In this document: one piece after another, positions 1-11,478 of the stretch
Layout of the letters: each line of letters begins with the position of its first letter
How positions within the stretch are numbered: the stretch's first letter is position 1
Assembly (NCBI RefSeq): GCF_020080835.1
Contig: NC_058161.1
Span: 744,001 to 808,000, forward strand
DNA from: Cotesia glomerata
Taxonomy: Eukaryota; Arthropoda; Insecta; Hymenoptera; Braconidae
Direction: 5' to 3'
Length of the DNA stretch: 64,000 nucleotides
The notes under the pieces: model-generated
What the model was told of the DNA's origin: nothing
The model's database searches: none
Seen by the model: only the letters and a program-made list of their open reading frames with translations
Position numbers and translations under genes: made by a program

Positions 1-870
1 GTGTTTTTAACACTGAATACATTAATAAGTCTTTGAATCATGATACTGATGATTTTGTAGCGTTTACTAGGTTGATGAATATTTCTCCAGTTGAATTGCA
101 CCGTATTTTTGTCTTTGGAATCCTTTATAGACTTTATCAGGCTTCGTTGCTGGAAAAACGGGTCAGGAAGATAAAATACTGGGAAGATTGGAGTGTTGAA
201 GAGAAAGGTCGAATAAATTTGATGATAATTCCCAGGCAATTGGTGCTGGAAGATATGATTAATATTGTAAATATTTCTGAGCTGGTTTTTACTAAAAAGA
301 TTTTCCAAGGAGAACCTTTTTACACGCACACGACTCATGTGATCCACGCGATGCCTGAAACTATGGCTCACAGGATCGTGAGGAGCACCAAACATGTTTC
401 TAATACTTCTTTGAAGTTGAATACTGTTCGTGTGAATACTGTCCCTGGAATTAAGCCTCAGATTTGTGAAGAGAGCAAGTTTGTCCTCCTGCCGGAACAC
501 CGGCATCTACAGCGGCCGGATTTTACAAGGGAATACCAGCCCACGAGTATACCGAGGTTCTTGTGTGATACTAATGAGAAGATTAAGGCCAGTCCGAGGA
601 AGTTGTATGTTAGTAGCAGTGCAGCGGCATATGCTTGGAAGAGGCATGAAGCTTGTGCTGGGCCTTTTGAGCAGAATGTACTCTGGACTGGGTTTGAGAG
701 GACGCTCAGGGTTTTTGATACTGATGTGGAGAGTTTTCATAGGACTTCTGTGTCGCAGATTAATATTCTTGATAATTCGCCTACTTCGATTGTGGATTTT
801 TCTTATGAACCTTTGGGAGGACTGGCTGCTTGCTATCCTGTTAATGGGTGGTCGAATATTATTGTTCCAG
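1..870 (+). CDS. Ino80: INO80 exon a: inter-lobe insert (partial at window edge)
   Basis: The frame opens at base 3 and runs 289 codons plus one base to a donor at 871 (CAG|GTATGG). It includes FVAFTRLMNISPVELHRIF and LGGLAACYPVNGW, typical of the insert that splits the INO80 ATPase and threads through the RUVBL ring. It has no start codon of its own; the exon continues left of the window or begins very near base 1. Confidence 0.9.
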
Positions 871-1348
871 GTATGGTTTTTTTTTATTGAGCATTTTTAA
901 CAGAAGTTAAAAAATATTGAAAATTTTTTTATAATATTATTGAGAGGATAAGAAAAATTTAGGCATTCGAAAATAATCTCTAGATACATAATTAAGAAAT
1001 TACCTTGTATCTTGTGAAATATTGACATTTTTTAAGATATAAGCTCATCCTGATGGTACACTCGTTAAGAGCTTTCATTTGAGTACCCACATGTATTTTT
1101 CATATATTTTATATATTTATATATACTATATATATGTATATATGAAAAATGCAAGTGGGTACTCAAATGAAAGCTCTTGATAAGTGTAACATCAGGATGA
1201 ACTTATATCTTTAAGAAGGTCAATGGTTAAGAAATTATATTGTATCTTGTGAACTATTGATATTTTTAAAGATATAAACTCATCTAGATGTTATACTCAT
1301 CAAGACCTTTCATTTGAGTACCCACATCAATTTTTCATATATTTTATA

Positions 1349-1427
<79 letters not shown>

Positions 1428-4400
1428 AAAATGCATGTGGGTACTCAAATGAAAGCATTTGATGAGTGAACATCGGGATGAGCTTATATCTTTAAGAAGG
1501 TCAATAGTTAAGAAATGATCTTGTATCTTATGAACTATTGACATTTTTAAGGATATAAGCTCATCGCGATGTTACACTTGTCAAGAGCTTTCATTTGAGT
1601 ACCCACATGATTTTTCATATATTTGTATATATTATATATATGTATACATGAAAAATATATCAAAAATGCATGTGGGTACTCAAATGAAAGCTCTTGATGC
1701 GTGTATCATCAGGATGAGCTTATATTTTTAAAAAGATCAATAGTTAAGAAATTACATTGCAATTTAACAAAAGTGCTAATTTTTTAGTAATTAAATTATT
1801 GGGAAAAAAAACCTTTATATGTTAAAATTTATAAATATTTTAAGATCAGTTTTTTATTGTAATTGCTTTTTTATGAAATTAATTTTGTCAGGTAGCTTCA
1901 GTATTATTTATTATTTTATTAAATTTTGAAAATTTTTTATTTATTTAAGAAATTTTTATTTTTAGATAAACAAACTCTGGTGACAGATGCTGGTAAATTA
2001 GCTGTCTTAGATAATCTTTTGCGAAGATTGAAAGAACAAGGACACAGAGTACTTATTTATTCTCAAATGACTAAAATGATTGATTTGTTGGAGGTTTGTT
2101 TTTTTTATTTATTTTTAAAAATTTAGTAAGTAATTGAGTTTGAATTTTCTATTAATATTTTTAAAATTTTATAAAATGTGAATAATAATTTTTTTTTAAT
2201 TTGGAGCTTCTATTTTTGGTCATAAACAATTGAATTAAATTTTTTTTTTATTTTATTGAATGATAAATTTATTAATAAAAATAATTAACAGGAATACATG
2301 TATCATCGTAAACATACATTTATGAGATTAGATGGATCATCAAAAATCTCCGACCGACGAGACATGGTAGCTGATTTTCAAAAAAGGTAATTATAAAAAA
2401 CAATTCTTATCCTTTCATTGTAATAAAACAATCAGTAATATCAATTGTCCGTAATTAAAATTGATATTACTTGCACAGCTCTCAAATATCCATTTATTCA
2501 TCCAGAATATTAATTAAATATTAATTTACGAGTAATAAAATCTCCGGTGATTCGAATTTCATCAATTGTTTGATTTATAAATGAATAATAATCCGAGAAT
2601 ACAATTTAAATAAAAATATATAAATCTTTTTATAAAACTATTATAAAATCGTTAAATATTTTTTAGCCCCCTATTGAATTGAATACCTTCAACTGTCGCA
2701 TTAATTTGCATACAGATATTCAAATATATTTTTTGCTCGGATTATTTTTTATTCGTCGGGCTATTCAAATTCATATACGGGTTTATGTTTCAGAGCCGAT
2801 ATATTTGTTTTTCTATTGAGTACCAGAGCCGGTGGTTTGGGAATAAATTTAACTGCTGCCGACACTGTAAGTATATTTTTATTTTATTATTTATTAATTT
2901 AAAATTTCAACAAAAAAATTATAACAAAATTTAATTAATTATTTTTTAACAGGTAATTTTTTACGACAGTGATTGGAACCCAACAGTCGATCAGCAAGCT
3001 ATGGACAGAGCTCATAGATTAGGACAAACAAAACAAGTAACTGTGTACCGACTTATTTGTAAAGGAACTATTGAAGAGAGAATTTTGCAACGAGCAAGAG
3101 AAAAAAGCGAGGTATAAAATTATTTAAGAATAATTTATTAATTTAATTTTAAATTATTATTATTATTTATATTATTAAGAGAATAAGGAAAATTTTGTGG
3201 CCAGTGTATTTATATGGTAAAATAGGTTTTTATGATTAAAAATTTGCTTTCGAAAATGCTCTATCTCTAGATGCATATTTAAGAAATTATCTTGTACTTC
3301 GTGAACTATTGACATTTTTGAAGATATAAGCTCATCCCGATGTTATACTCATCAAGACCTTTCATTTGAGTACCCACATCAATTTTTCATATATTTTATA
3401 TATTTATATGTTATATATAAGTATATATGAAAAATATATCAAAAATGCATGTGGGTACTCAAATGAAAGCTCTTGATGAGTGTAACATTGAAATGAGTTT
3501 ATATCTTGAAAAATGTCAATAATTAAGAAATGACCTTGTATTTTGTGAACTATTGACATTTTTAAAGATATAAGCTCATCCCGATGTTACTCTTACCAAG
3601 ACCTTCCATTTGAGTACCCACATCAATTTTTCATATATTTTATATATTTATATGTTATATATATTTATATATGAAAAATATATCAAAAATGAATGTGGGT
3701 ACTCAAATGAAAGCTCTTGATGAGTGTAACATTGGGATGAGCTTATATCTGTAAAAAGGTCAATAGTTAAGAAATTACAATGCAATTTAACAAAATTCAT
3801 TAATTTAATAAAGCAAAGTTTTATTTATTTATAATTCACAAGTTGCTAGTTATTATTATTATTATTTTTTTTTTTAATACAAGTAATAATTTTTTTTTTA
3901 ATTTTAGATCCAGCGAATGGTAATAAGTGGAGGAAACTTCAAACCAGACACTCTAAAGCCAAAAGAAGTTGTTTCTTTGTTGTTGGACGATGAGGAGATA
4001 GAGGCTAAATGTAAGTATGCCAAAAATAATTGCTGGTAATAATAACTATCTCCGTAGAGCAAGTAAATAAATCTTGATTTATAAGATTGATTATTTGCAT
4101 TTAAAAAATATGATAATTAAAGTGATAGGCATAAGCAAAATCAGAAGCTTTACATATACATTATCTACCGGTTTATGTACATATATATTGTATTTCAGAC
4201 AGTCAACGAAGCGAGGAGAGAAAAGAGTACACAGAGGATTCTCGAATTGAGCCAAGTATACATCATAAGGAGAAAGACCGGAAGAGGAAGTTAACCGCGC
4301 TTCCGTTCAAGGTAAAAATTCACGCCCTTCAGGGTGGGCCATTTAATGCTTCTTTCTCCCCTAAATTTTTTTCATACTGATCGTATCGATATTAAAAAAA

Positions 4401-7400
4401 TAAAATACTTAACTATTTTATTTTTTACTTCTAGGATCCAAAAAAACCATGTCTAGAGAACAATTCCGTTGAAAAAGTAAATACATGCACGGCAGATGCT
4501 AGTAATGAGTATTCCGGTACTCTGACAACTGCAACTACTACTATTAATACAGCTACGACTACGAGTTCTACTACGGCTAGTAACGATTTTTCACAGTCGG
4601 TGGATACTACTGAGGACTACAGAGCTTCACTTAGTCCTGTTAAATCAGAGGTTTTTATTTATTTATTTATTCATAATTTTATGTTGCTAAATTTTTAGTG
4701 TTGCAAATTAACATTCTGATTATAAAAAAAAAAATCCTTCATTTAAATAATCACTCTAAAACAATTTTTTAATTAATAAACGGGATAATTCATAAGAGAT
4801 TCTTAACAATTCACATTTTCAAAAATATAATCTCATCCCGATGTTACACTAATCAAGAGCTTTCATTTGAGTACCCACATGCATTTTTGATATATTTTTC
4901 ATATATACATATATATATAATATATATTTTAAAGATATAAGCTCATCCCAATGTTACACTCATCAAGGGCTTTTATTTGAGCACCCACACGCATTTTTGA
5001 TATATTTTTCATGTATACATATATATAATATATATAAATATATAAAATATATGAAAAATTGATGTGTGTACTTAAATGAAAGGTCTTGGTAAGAGTAACA
5101 TCAGAATGAGCTTATATCTTTAAAAATGTCAATAGTTTACAAGATACAAGGTCATTTCTTAATTATTGACATTTTTCAAGATATAAACTCATTTTAATGT
5201 TACACTCATCAAGAGCTTTCATTTGAGTACCCACATGCATTTTTGATATATTTTTCATATATACATATATATAATATATATAAATATATGAAAAATTGAT
5301 GTGGGTACTCAAATGAAAGGTCTTGATGAGAGTAACATCGGAATGAGCTTATATCCTTAAAAATGTCAATAGTTCACGAGATACAAGGTCATTTCTTAAT
5401 TATCTATCTAGAAATAAATAAAAATAATTTATCATTAACTAGGACGAAACAAGCAACGAAGGACTAGTAGTTGACGTAGACAACAACTCAACATCAGGAG
5501 GAAGCTCGACTTCCCTGTCCCCGCCAAAAGTCGCTCGTTTCAACCATCACCTGAACTACGGCATAGCCTCCAGCGGCATGAGAATCAGACCCTCAATGAG
5601 AGGCACCAGCAAGCGTGGTCGACCTCGAGGATCTCGACGGGGAGGACCAATCGCAGGAAAAGGTAGAGGATTGATGCTTCATCCTCCAGGTAAATCCTCA
5701 GCTGCTACGCTGCACTCTGTATCTTCATCCACGTCTGGTGATAATTCTCAAGGTACTAAACAGATAAATAAATACAATTTATTATATATAATTCCTAAAC
5801 AAATACTTCTAAAGTATAAAAATGGTTTAAAGTATTAAAGAGATTAACAAGAGACTGATTGATCGGATTATTAAAAAAAAAAAAAAAAAAAAGTCTATTG
5901 TACTTACAGAGAATGGAAAGGTTATTTGTAATAATTTTTCAGGCGTAGAAATCCACAGTGAATTCGTCACGTTATTTAATTCGCGCATTTAATCTTCCCC
6001 TAGCAGTTGTTACGTGCACTTGCTACTCGAGGAAATTCTCATGGGGGCTCCCAGCTCCCATCATCATCCTTTTGGGGTGTGCAAAATGCTTTTATATATT
6101 TTAACCGGAGAAATGAACCCTGGCTTTTTTCCTGGTGAAGAAAAATACAGTGCAGAGAGTTAAAATTCCCTTGTGAGATGATATGTGCTTATGCGCACAT
6201 GTGCGCTCGCAGTAATGATAATAGTAACTGTAACAGCAAGTGTAGCAAACATTTGTGGCTGACATCTCCCCACATTCGATATATATCCCCCATAGACTAT
6301 TATATTATATTCTTCTCTAGTTTATTCTTACCAGACATAGTCGCTCGCTCGTTTTTTACCCGACGTATTGTGCGATTATTTAAACGTCCCCTTTACTTCT
6401 GTCATCTCCAATCTACCGTTTTGTGTGCGAGCTACTATACTAATCTTTAAACGGATCAGTTCTTTTTATCATATAGATATATAATATATATATACTGTAT
6501 ATATATTATTTTACTCACCTTGTATTATTTTACTAGTCTGTTTGATATTAAGCCAATATTTTTTTTTATTAACTTGATAGATAGAGTTTTAAAGCCCTTC
6601 ATTTTATACAACCCTTCTAGACCAATAGAGTGTTCTTCTTTTTGATATTTTTGATTAGTAATTTCTGCTCTTGATACTTGAAGCGAGATTTAAAGTAAAA
6701 GATGTCTTCTGATTTAGATGTATAGGTGGATTGGATGGTGACGGATGACGGATGGCGGGTAGGGGGTAACGAAGAAATATAAGACAGGGGGCCTCATATT
6801 ACGCTCTTCCAACCTAAAGTAAGCGTGTGTCTGTGTGTGTGAGTCGTCGATAACGCAGGTGCATTGTGATATAGGCAGCTGCAATTATTGTATACGTTCC
6901 TTTTAAGTTTTTGATGTGTGTTACTCATTTACTGGCTTCTGAATCGTATTTATCACACTTGCCAATTTTTATATTTCACTTTCTTATTTTTATTAATGGT
7001 TTATTTTCTTTAATCGTTATTTCACTGATCCATTTTATTCACTATTTTATTCCTAAAAAAGTTTTTTTAATAACAATAATAATAATAATAATAATTAAAA
7101 ATTTTGTTTTATTAGACAATGACTTTTGTTAAATTGCACTGTAATTTCTTAATTATTGACCTTTTTAAAGATATAAAGTCATCCCAATGTTACACCCATC
7201 AAGAGCTTTCATTTGAGTACCCACATGCATTTTTGATATATTTTTCATATATACATATATATAATATATATTTTAAAGATATAAGCTCATCCCGATGTTA
7301 CACTCATCAAGGGCTTTCATTTGAGTACCCACATCAATTTTTCATATATTTTATATATTTATATATATTATATATATATATGTATATATGAAAAATATAT

Positions 7401-7966
7401 CAAAAATGCATGTGGGTACTCAAATGAAAGCTCTTGATGAGTGTAACATCGGGATGAGCTTATATCTTAAAAAATGTCAATATTTCACAAGATACAAGGT
7501 GATTTCTTAATTATGTATCTAGAGATAAAGTATTTTCGAATGCAGCCTAAATACTCATCATAAAAAATTGACATAATATCCTGGAAACAAAATTTTTCTT
7601 ATTCTCTTAATAATATAGATTATTAGTAGTATTTTTTTTCATTATTGTTATTTTTTTATTATTATTATTATTATTAAAGGTTTTGACGATGGAAACATTA
7701 GTGAAGTAAATACCGTAGGCCGAGGATCCTTATCAATCCGTAGAGGACCAGGACGACCGCGACTAAGACCCGCTGGACCCGGTCACCAGGGTCACCGAAT
7801 TCCAGGACACCCCAAAAGGATTCAGCGTCCATTACCAGTCCCTCTGAGTCTCAATCAGCTGTCTGTACAAAGAAAATCCCCGATCAGCGACTCAGTTCCG
7901 TCGTCCTCATCAGAATCACGGCCTTTTGGTTTCTACACCCAGCAAAGATCTCATCAAGATCCTTAA
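1..7966 (+). CDS. Ino80: INO80 chromatin-remodelling ATPase, 3' part of gene (5' end outside window)
   Basis: Catalytic subunit of the INO80 complex, a nuclear Snf2-family ATPase that slides nucleosomes and edits H2A.Z. Ten exons splice in frame: 1(3)-870, 1966-2093, 2292-2386, 2794-2866, 2953-3111, 3908-4010, 4199-4311, 4435-4650, 5443-5752 and 7680-7966. All introns are GT-AG and together they give 783 codons plus TAA. The order is the long insert between the RecA lobes, where the family binds the RUVBL1/RUVBL2 ring, then the HELICc lobe with motif V (STRAGGLGINLTAADT) and motif VI (QQAMDRAHRLGQ), then a low-complexity Ser/Thr and basic tail with two AT-hook-like cores. The N-terminal region, HSA domain and first ATPase lobe (Walker A, DEAH-type box) must lie upstream of base 1. 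Frame is intact with no premature stop. The near-identical helicase motifs and the long insert separate it from SWR1, ISWI and CHD. Splice sites are inferred by eye. Confidence 0.96.
929..1778 (+). mobile_element. Helitron-like element H1 in INO80 intron 1 (three palindromes)
   Basis: The left end resembles the family 5' end (ATATTATTGAGAGGATAAG). It is followed by CATTCGAAAATAATCTCTAG and three long imperfect palindromes. The right end reads TGCAATTTAACAAAAGTGCTAA, shortened before the usual hairpin. The second palindrome's loop is a (TA)n run. It lies in the sense direction of INO80. Confidence 0.75.
1353..1425. repeat. (TA)n microsatellite in palindrome loop
   Basis: An almost uninterrupted TA dinucleotide run of about 73 bases sits exactly at the centre of the second H1 palindrome, where other copies have about 10-25 bases of mixed TA-rich sequence. 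Confidence 0.95.
1966..2093 (+). CDS. Ino80: INO80 exon b: start of HELICc lobe
   Basis: Acceptor TTTTTAG precedes 1966 and donor GTTTGT follows 2093. It completes a split Asp codon and then encodes KQTLVTDAGKLAVLDNLL and HRVLIYSQMTKMIDLLE, the first conserved block of the second RecA-like lobe. Phase fits both neighbours. Confidence 0.95.
2292..2386 (+). CDS. Ino80: INO80 exon c: HELICc
   Basis: Encodes EYMYHRKHTFMRLDGSSKIS, then the block DRRDMVADFQK with a split Arg codon. This is the conserved RLDGSSKISxRRDMVxDFQ block of INO80. The acceptor is TTAACAG and the donor GTAATT. Confidence 0.95.
2794..2866 (+). CDS. Ino80: INO80 exon d: helicase motif V
   Basis: Encodes ADIFVFLLSTRAGGLGINLT followed by AADT, the Snf2 motif V region. 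It is a 73-base exon between acceptor TTTCAG and donor GTAAGT, with phase matching both sides. Confidence 0.95.
2953..3111 (+). CDS. Ino80: INO80 exon e: helicase motif VI
   Basis: Encodes VIFYDSDWNPTVDQQAMDRA, then HRLGQTKQVTVYRL and GTIEERILQRAREKSE. The arginines of the QxxxRxxRxGQ motif VI, which contact ATP in this family, are present. It is 53 whole codons flanked by AACAG and GTATAA. Confidence 0.96.
3166..3849 (+). mobile_element. Helitron-like element H2 in INO80 intron 5 (two palindromes)
   Basis: It starts with the family 5' end (TATATTATTAAGAGAATAAG, with C2 changed to T). It holds two palindromes with CATGTGGGTACTCAAATGAA arms. It ends AATTCACAAGTTGCTAG followed by T. The 3' hairpin is missing. 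It accounts for most of the 796-base intron. Confidence 0.8.
3908..4010 (+). CDS. Ino80: INO80 exon f: post-helicase brace
   Basis: Encodes IQRMVISGGNFKPDTLKPKE and VVSLLLDDEE, the signature just after the helicase core of INO80 orthologues. It ends with a split Tyr codon at donor GTAAGT. Confidence 0.95.
4199..4311 (+). CDS. Ino80: INO80 exon g: charged tail segment
   Basis: Encodes a highly charged stretch rich in Arg, Glu and Lys, ending RKRKLTALPFK. The acceptor is TTTCAG and the donor GTAAAA. The basic block could act as a nuclear localisation or DNA-contact patch; that is an inference from composition. Confidence 0.88.
4435..4650 (+). CDS. Ino80: INO80 exon h: Thr/Ser-rich linker
   Basis: This exon is 72 codons and begins DPKKPCLENN. 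It carries a run rich in Thr and Ser (TTATTTINTATTTSSTTASN) and ends SPVKSE. Low complexity suggests a disordered linker. The acceptor is TTCTAG and the donor GTTTTT. Phase 0 at both ends means skipping would keep the frame. Confidence 0.82.
4803..5416 (-). mobile_element. Helitron-like element H3 in INO80 intron 8
   Basis: About two and a half palindrome units in reverse orientation; the 5'-proximal sequence (TATCTAGAAATA side) is on the right. The first unit is cut at its loop and fused through ATATATTTTAAAGATATAAG to the arm of the next. The outer ends are eroded. Confidence 0.7.
5443..5752 (+). CDS. Ino80: INO80 exon i: basic tail with first AT-hook-like motif
   Basis: Begins DETSNEGLVVDVDNN, then a Ser/Pro-rich stretch and a basic stretch containing SKRGRPRGSRRGGPIAGKGR. 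RGRPRG fits an AT-hook core that binds the minor groove of AT-rich DNA. The chosen donor is CAAG|GTACTA at 5753; an upstream CCAGGTAAAT near 5690 could also serve as a donor. Confidence 0.82.
7115..7619 (-). mobile_element. Helitron-like element H4 in INO80 intron 9
   Basis: Reverse orientation. The right end is the complement of the family 5' end (CTCTTAATAATATAGA at 7604-7619). The left end has GACTTTTGTTAAATTGCACT but lacks the CTAG terminus. It has one half and one full palindrome, joined by the same loop-to-arm junction as in H3. Confidence 0.78.
7680..7966 (+). CDS. Ino80: INO80 last exon: second AT-hook-like motif and stop
   Basis: The acceptor ATTAAAG precedes 7680. It completes a Gly codon, then encodes FDDGNISEVNTVGRG, a block with RRGPGRPRLRP (second GRPR core), a Pro/Ser-rich end and TAA at 7964-7966. 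The joined frame stays open across the 1.9 kb intron, which supports this acceptor. Confidence 0.86.
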
Positions 7967-8705
7967 TACCGCAATAGTTAGGCGCATGTACATAAAAACA
8001 CCTGTAAAAAATTAATTACACTTTAATCAACAATTTTTTTTTAATTTCAGTTTATTAATTCGATAAACTATTAGTTAAATTGACGAAATTTATTTAAATA
8101 TTAAATTTTTAAAAATGAAAAATGAAATTTTTTTTTTCTTTAAAAAACACGCTTAGTTATATAAGTACATGTTATACTTTTATCATCTGTAAATAGGTTA
8201 CATACAAATATAAAAAAAAGATCAATTATTTATTTAAATAAATATTAAATTTGTAAATTATTTATTTTTTTTTTAGAGTAAGCGCATAAGCCGCAGCGAC
8301 CTCATTGAAAATTTGGCGTTAATCCAAAACTTTAAGAATAGATTTTAAAAACCATGCATTTATTATTAAAATAATAATAATAATAAAAGTATTTTTTAAA
8401 TTATTATTATTTTTTTTTAAATTAAAAATTGAAAATTTAATTTTGTATTCAAAAGTAATAATAATAATTCCAAAAATACATTTATTATTATAATAATAAT
8501 AATAATTATTATTTTTAAAGAAGAAATAATTTTTAATAATTATTTAATATTTAAAATTTTATAATTAAATAAATTTTTTTAATAGTATTTAATTTAAAAT
8601 AATAATAATAATTTGAGCATAAAAATTTTAACAATTAAAGCTTAAGAACTAATTGACTCAATTTATTCTGTAGTTTGTTTTAACCATTTAGTTTTTTTCA
8701 GCTTA
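7967..8705 (+). other. INO80 3' UTR and AT-rich downstream DNA
   Basis: Follows the INO80 stop. AATAAA at 8237-8242 is a plausible polyadenylation signal about 270 bases after the stop. The rest is AT-rich with ATT trinucleotide runs around 8380-8620 and no open frame of note. Confidence 0.45.
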
Positions 8706-8901
8706 AAGACCCAGTTATTGACACTGGTCTAATTATTGACACTTGCAATTTTATTTCAATTAAAAAAAAAACAAATCAACTCTGATAAATGAATAAATAT
8801 AATTTTTAAGATAATTGATTTTTTGAGAAAATTAAAATTTTTTAATTAGAATAAAATTACAAGTGTCAAACAACTAGGCCAGTGTCAATAACTGGGTCTT
8901 T
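8706..8901. mobile_element. Palindromic MITE with AAGACCCAGTTATTGACACT ends
   Basis: The first about 50 bases are the near-perfect inverted complement of the last about 50 (AGTGTCAATAACTGGGTCTT). The centre is AT-rich. It has no coding capacity. Target duplication is unclear because both flanks are T/A rich. Confidence 0.72.
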
Positions 8902-10311
8902 TACCTTAATAGATTTTTTAGAGCCGCATAAAATTTTTGAATTGTTTAGTAGCCTATTGTAAAATTTAATATATTAATATATTTACTATGATTATTATTG
9001 TAATAATGCATATAAATATGTCACTTGTAAATATCATTAAAGGGTAATGGTATTTGGGTGTAGTGGTACTTGTAAACATGGACATTAATGGCAGGTGTAA
9101 AACTCGATAAAAAAAAATTATTATTTCACTCAAAGTAATAAGATCAAGTACATTTATATTATAAAATAAATATACGAGAAATTTAAAAGCCGTTTAGCAT
9201 CGAAATTACCAGAACAGCCAATCAGTAGTCGAATAAATTATTGTTTGGTATTTTTTTTTGGTCTGTACGTCCTACGACCTCGCTCGAGTGTCTATTCTCG
9301 ATGCGGGTCGTATAGTAGTCGGCAATGCCATATTTACCGGCATACCACTTATTTTCACCAATATAAATAATCACATTAAATAATGACAATAATAACAACA
9401 AACCAAACGGGGATATAGCAGTACATTTAATGATTACGGAACTGGTGCGCTTGCACCTGCTCGTTGTAAAAATAATCTTCCAAAATCATTCAATACCATC
9501 AGCAATAAACATCAAATTAAATGAATTAATTAATAATGGATTATCATTATTATTATTCTAATTGTTGGTGGAAATTTAACTAATTACCCAAATTGCCAAT
9601 TTATTAATGTCTACCTTCATTACAACCTAGTAGTTTAAATTACTCCACATGTACCTCTAATTAATATATATACATGTAGATGTGTATTGTATATAATAAT
9701 AAATGCATAACTTATTAGCGCGTCCGGTATGTTGGCCAGTTCGCACGTGCCTAATGAATAAATAATAAATAAAGAAGACGAACCAAGGGGTCGGTAAACT
9801 CCTTAGGTGGCAATAAACTTCATGCAAACTGTTACTTCACCGGAACAGTCGTTTTATTTTATGTATGTGTTCTCGATTGTTTCTTCAATATGTCATTTCT
9901 TCTTTACAATGTTTTATTTATTATTTTGTCTTCTTTTTATAATAATTATTTTTATTCAAGGGTAATTAATTAGACTGTCATTAAAATACTTCACCTCAAA
10001 ATTTTTTATTCTTCATTGATGTTTTTTGCATCTTCTTAAATTTATTAAATGCTTCTTTTTATGAGATTATAGTTAGCAGTCACTTGACAATTTTTTAATT
10101 TTTTTTTTAACAAATAAATTTGTTCCAAAAAAATTACATTTTTAATTTTTTTTAATTTCTGTCAATTTTTTTTGCTATAATTTATTTGTTAAAAAATTTT
10201 TAAATTATTAAATATCTGCCAAACTTTCATTTCTTTTTTGAAAAAAAATTATTTTTAACAAACAATTTTTTTTTAAGAAAAATTCAATTATTTTGACAAG
10301 TTTTTTTTATT
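8902..10311. other. Intergenic, no gene seen
   Basis: AT-rich DNA with a somewhat GC-richer patch at 9260-9360. No frame shows a recognisable protein. The patch shares a 23-base near-identical stretch with 39461-39483. Confidence 0.5.
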
Positions 10312-11220
10312 TTCTTCAAAAATTTGTATCTGAAATTATTATTAAACATCTTGGACTCTAAAATTGGGTTTAAGATAGAATATAGTGAACATAAAGCCAA
10401 ATTTTTGACAGTTGGATAATATTAGCCACCTGGTGGCGAAAATTAGAAACAAAATTTTATGAAACTGAAATTAGCTGACAGCTGCCATTTTGTAATTCTT
10501 ACAACAATTAAATTACTACTTAAAAAACATTAATTTTTGACACGTTTACAAGTAGAATTTTTTATAATAATTTATTTATTGAAAAAAATTCTAAAAAGCA
10601 TCAAGCTAACTTCAGTATTCTTAAATTTAATAATTCAAAACAGAGTGATAGTGTTGATTGACATTTTTTGGATTTAATTAAAAAGTAAATTATTTTTAAA
10701 TACTAAATAATTTTGTTTGAAGAAAAATTAAGTGAGTTTTAAAAGTTTGTGTTGTTTTCTTCAAAAACTTGTACCTGCAATTATTATTAAACATCTTGGG
10801 TTAATGATAGAAGATAGAGCCAAATTTTTGACAGTTGGATATTATCGGCTGCCTGGTGGCGAAAATTAGAAACAAAATTCAAAATTTTATGAAACTGAAA
10901 TTAGCTGACAGCTGCCATTTTGTTATTCTTACAATAATTAAATTACTACTTAAAAAACGTTAATTTTTAACACATTTACAAGTAGAATTTTTTCTAATAA
11001 TTTATTTATTAAAAAAAATTCTAAAAAGCATCAAGCTAACTTCAGTATCCTTAAATTTAATAATTAAAAACAAAGTTATAGTGTTGATTGACATTTTTTG
11101 CATTTAATTAAAAAGTAAATTATTTTTAAATACTAAATAATTTTATTTGAAGAAAAATTAAGTGATTTTTTAAAGTTTGTGTTGTTTTCTTCAAAAGCTT
11201 GTACCTGCAATTAAAAGAAG
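10312..11220. repeat. Tandem duplication, about 430-440 bp period
   Basis: The block beginning TTTTCTTCAAAAATTTGTA at about 10312 recurs at about 10754, and its start again at about 11183. Each copy carries a GCxxCCTGGTGGCG motif (10428 and 10849 regions), then ATTAGCTGACAGCTGCCATT. The copies are close but not identical. Confidence 0.8.
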
Positions 11221-11291
11221 ACATCTTGGACTACAAAATAAGGTTAGTAAACCTATAAAAATTTTGACAGTTAAATAACCTGAAAAATCTG

Positions 11292-11478
11292 ATGAAAATA
11301 AAGTTAGCCGACATCTAAAAAATTTTGATTTTTTTTATTAAAAAATTATGACAAAAAAATTCTCTGATTTGTTAAAAACTTCAAAAACTATAAGTGCAAT
11401 TTTTTTAAAATATTTTTTAGTTATAATTTAATAAATTAAGCAAAATAAAAAAATCAAAAATGTCGGCTAACTTTATTA
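11292..11478. mobile_element. AT-rich GTTAGCCGAC element
   Basis: The left end AAGTTAGCCGACATCTAAAA and the right end AAAAATGTCGGCTAACTTTA are inverted complements about 187 bases apart around an AT-rich core. The same ends recur across the window. It is non-coding. Confidence 0.6.

Noticed and set aside
466..900. Open frame of 144 codons overlapping INO80 exon a
   Set aside because: It is a shifted-frame shadow of the INO80 exon; its translation is Leu/Arg-rich with no domain.
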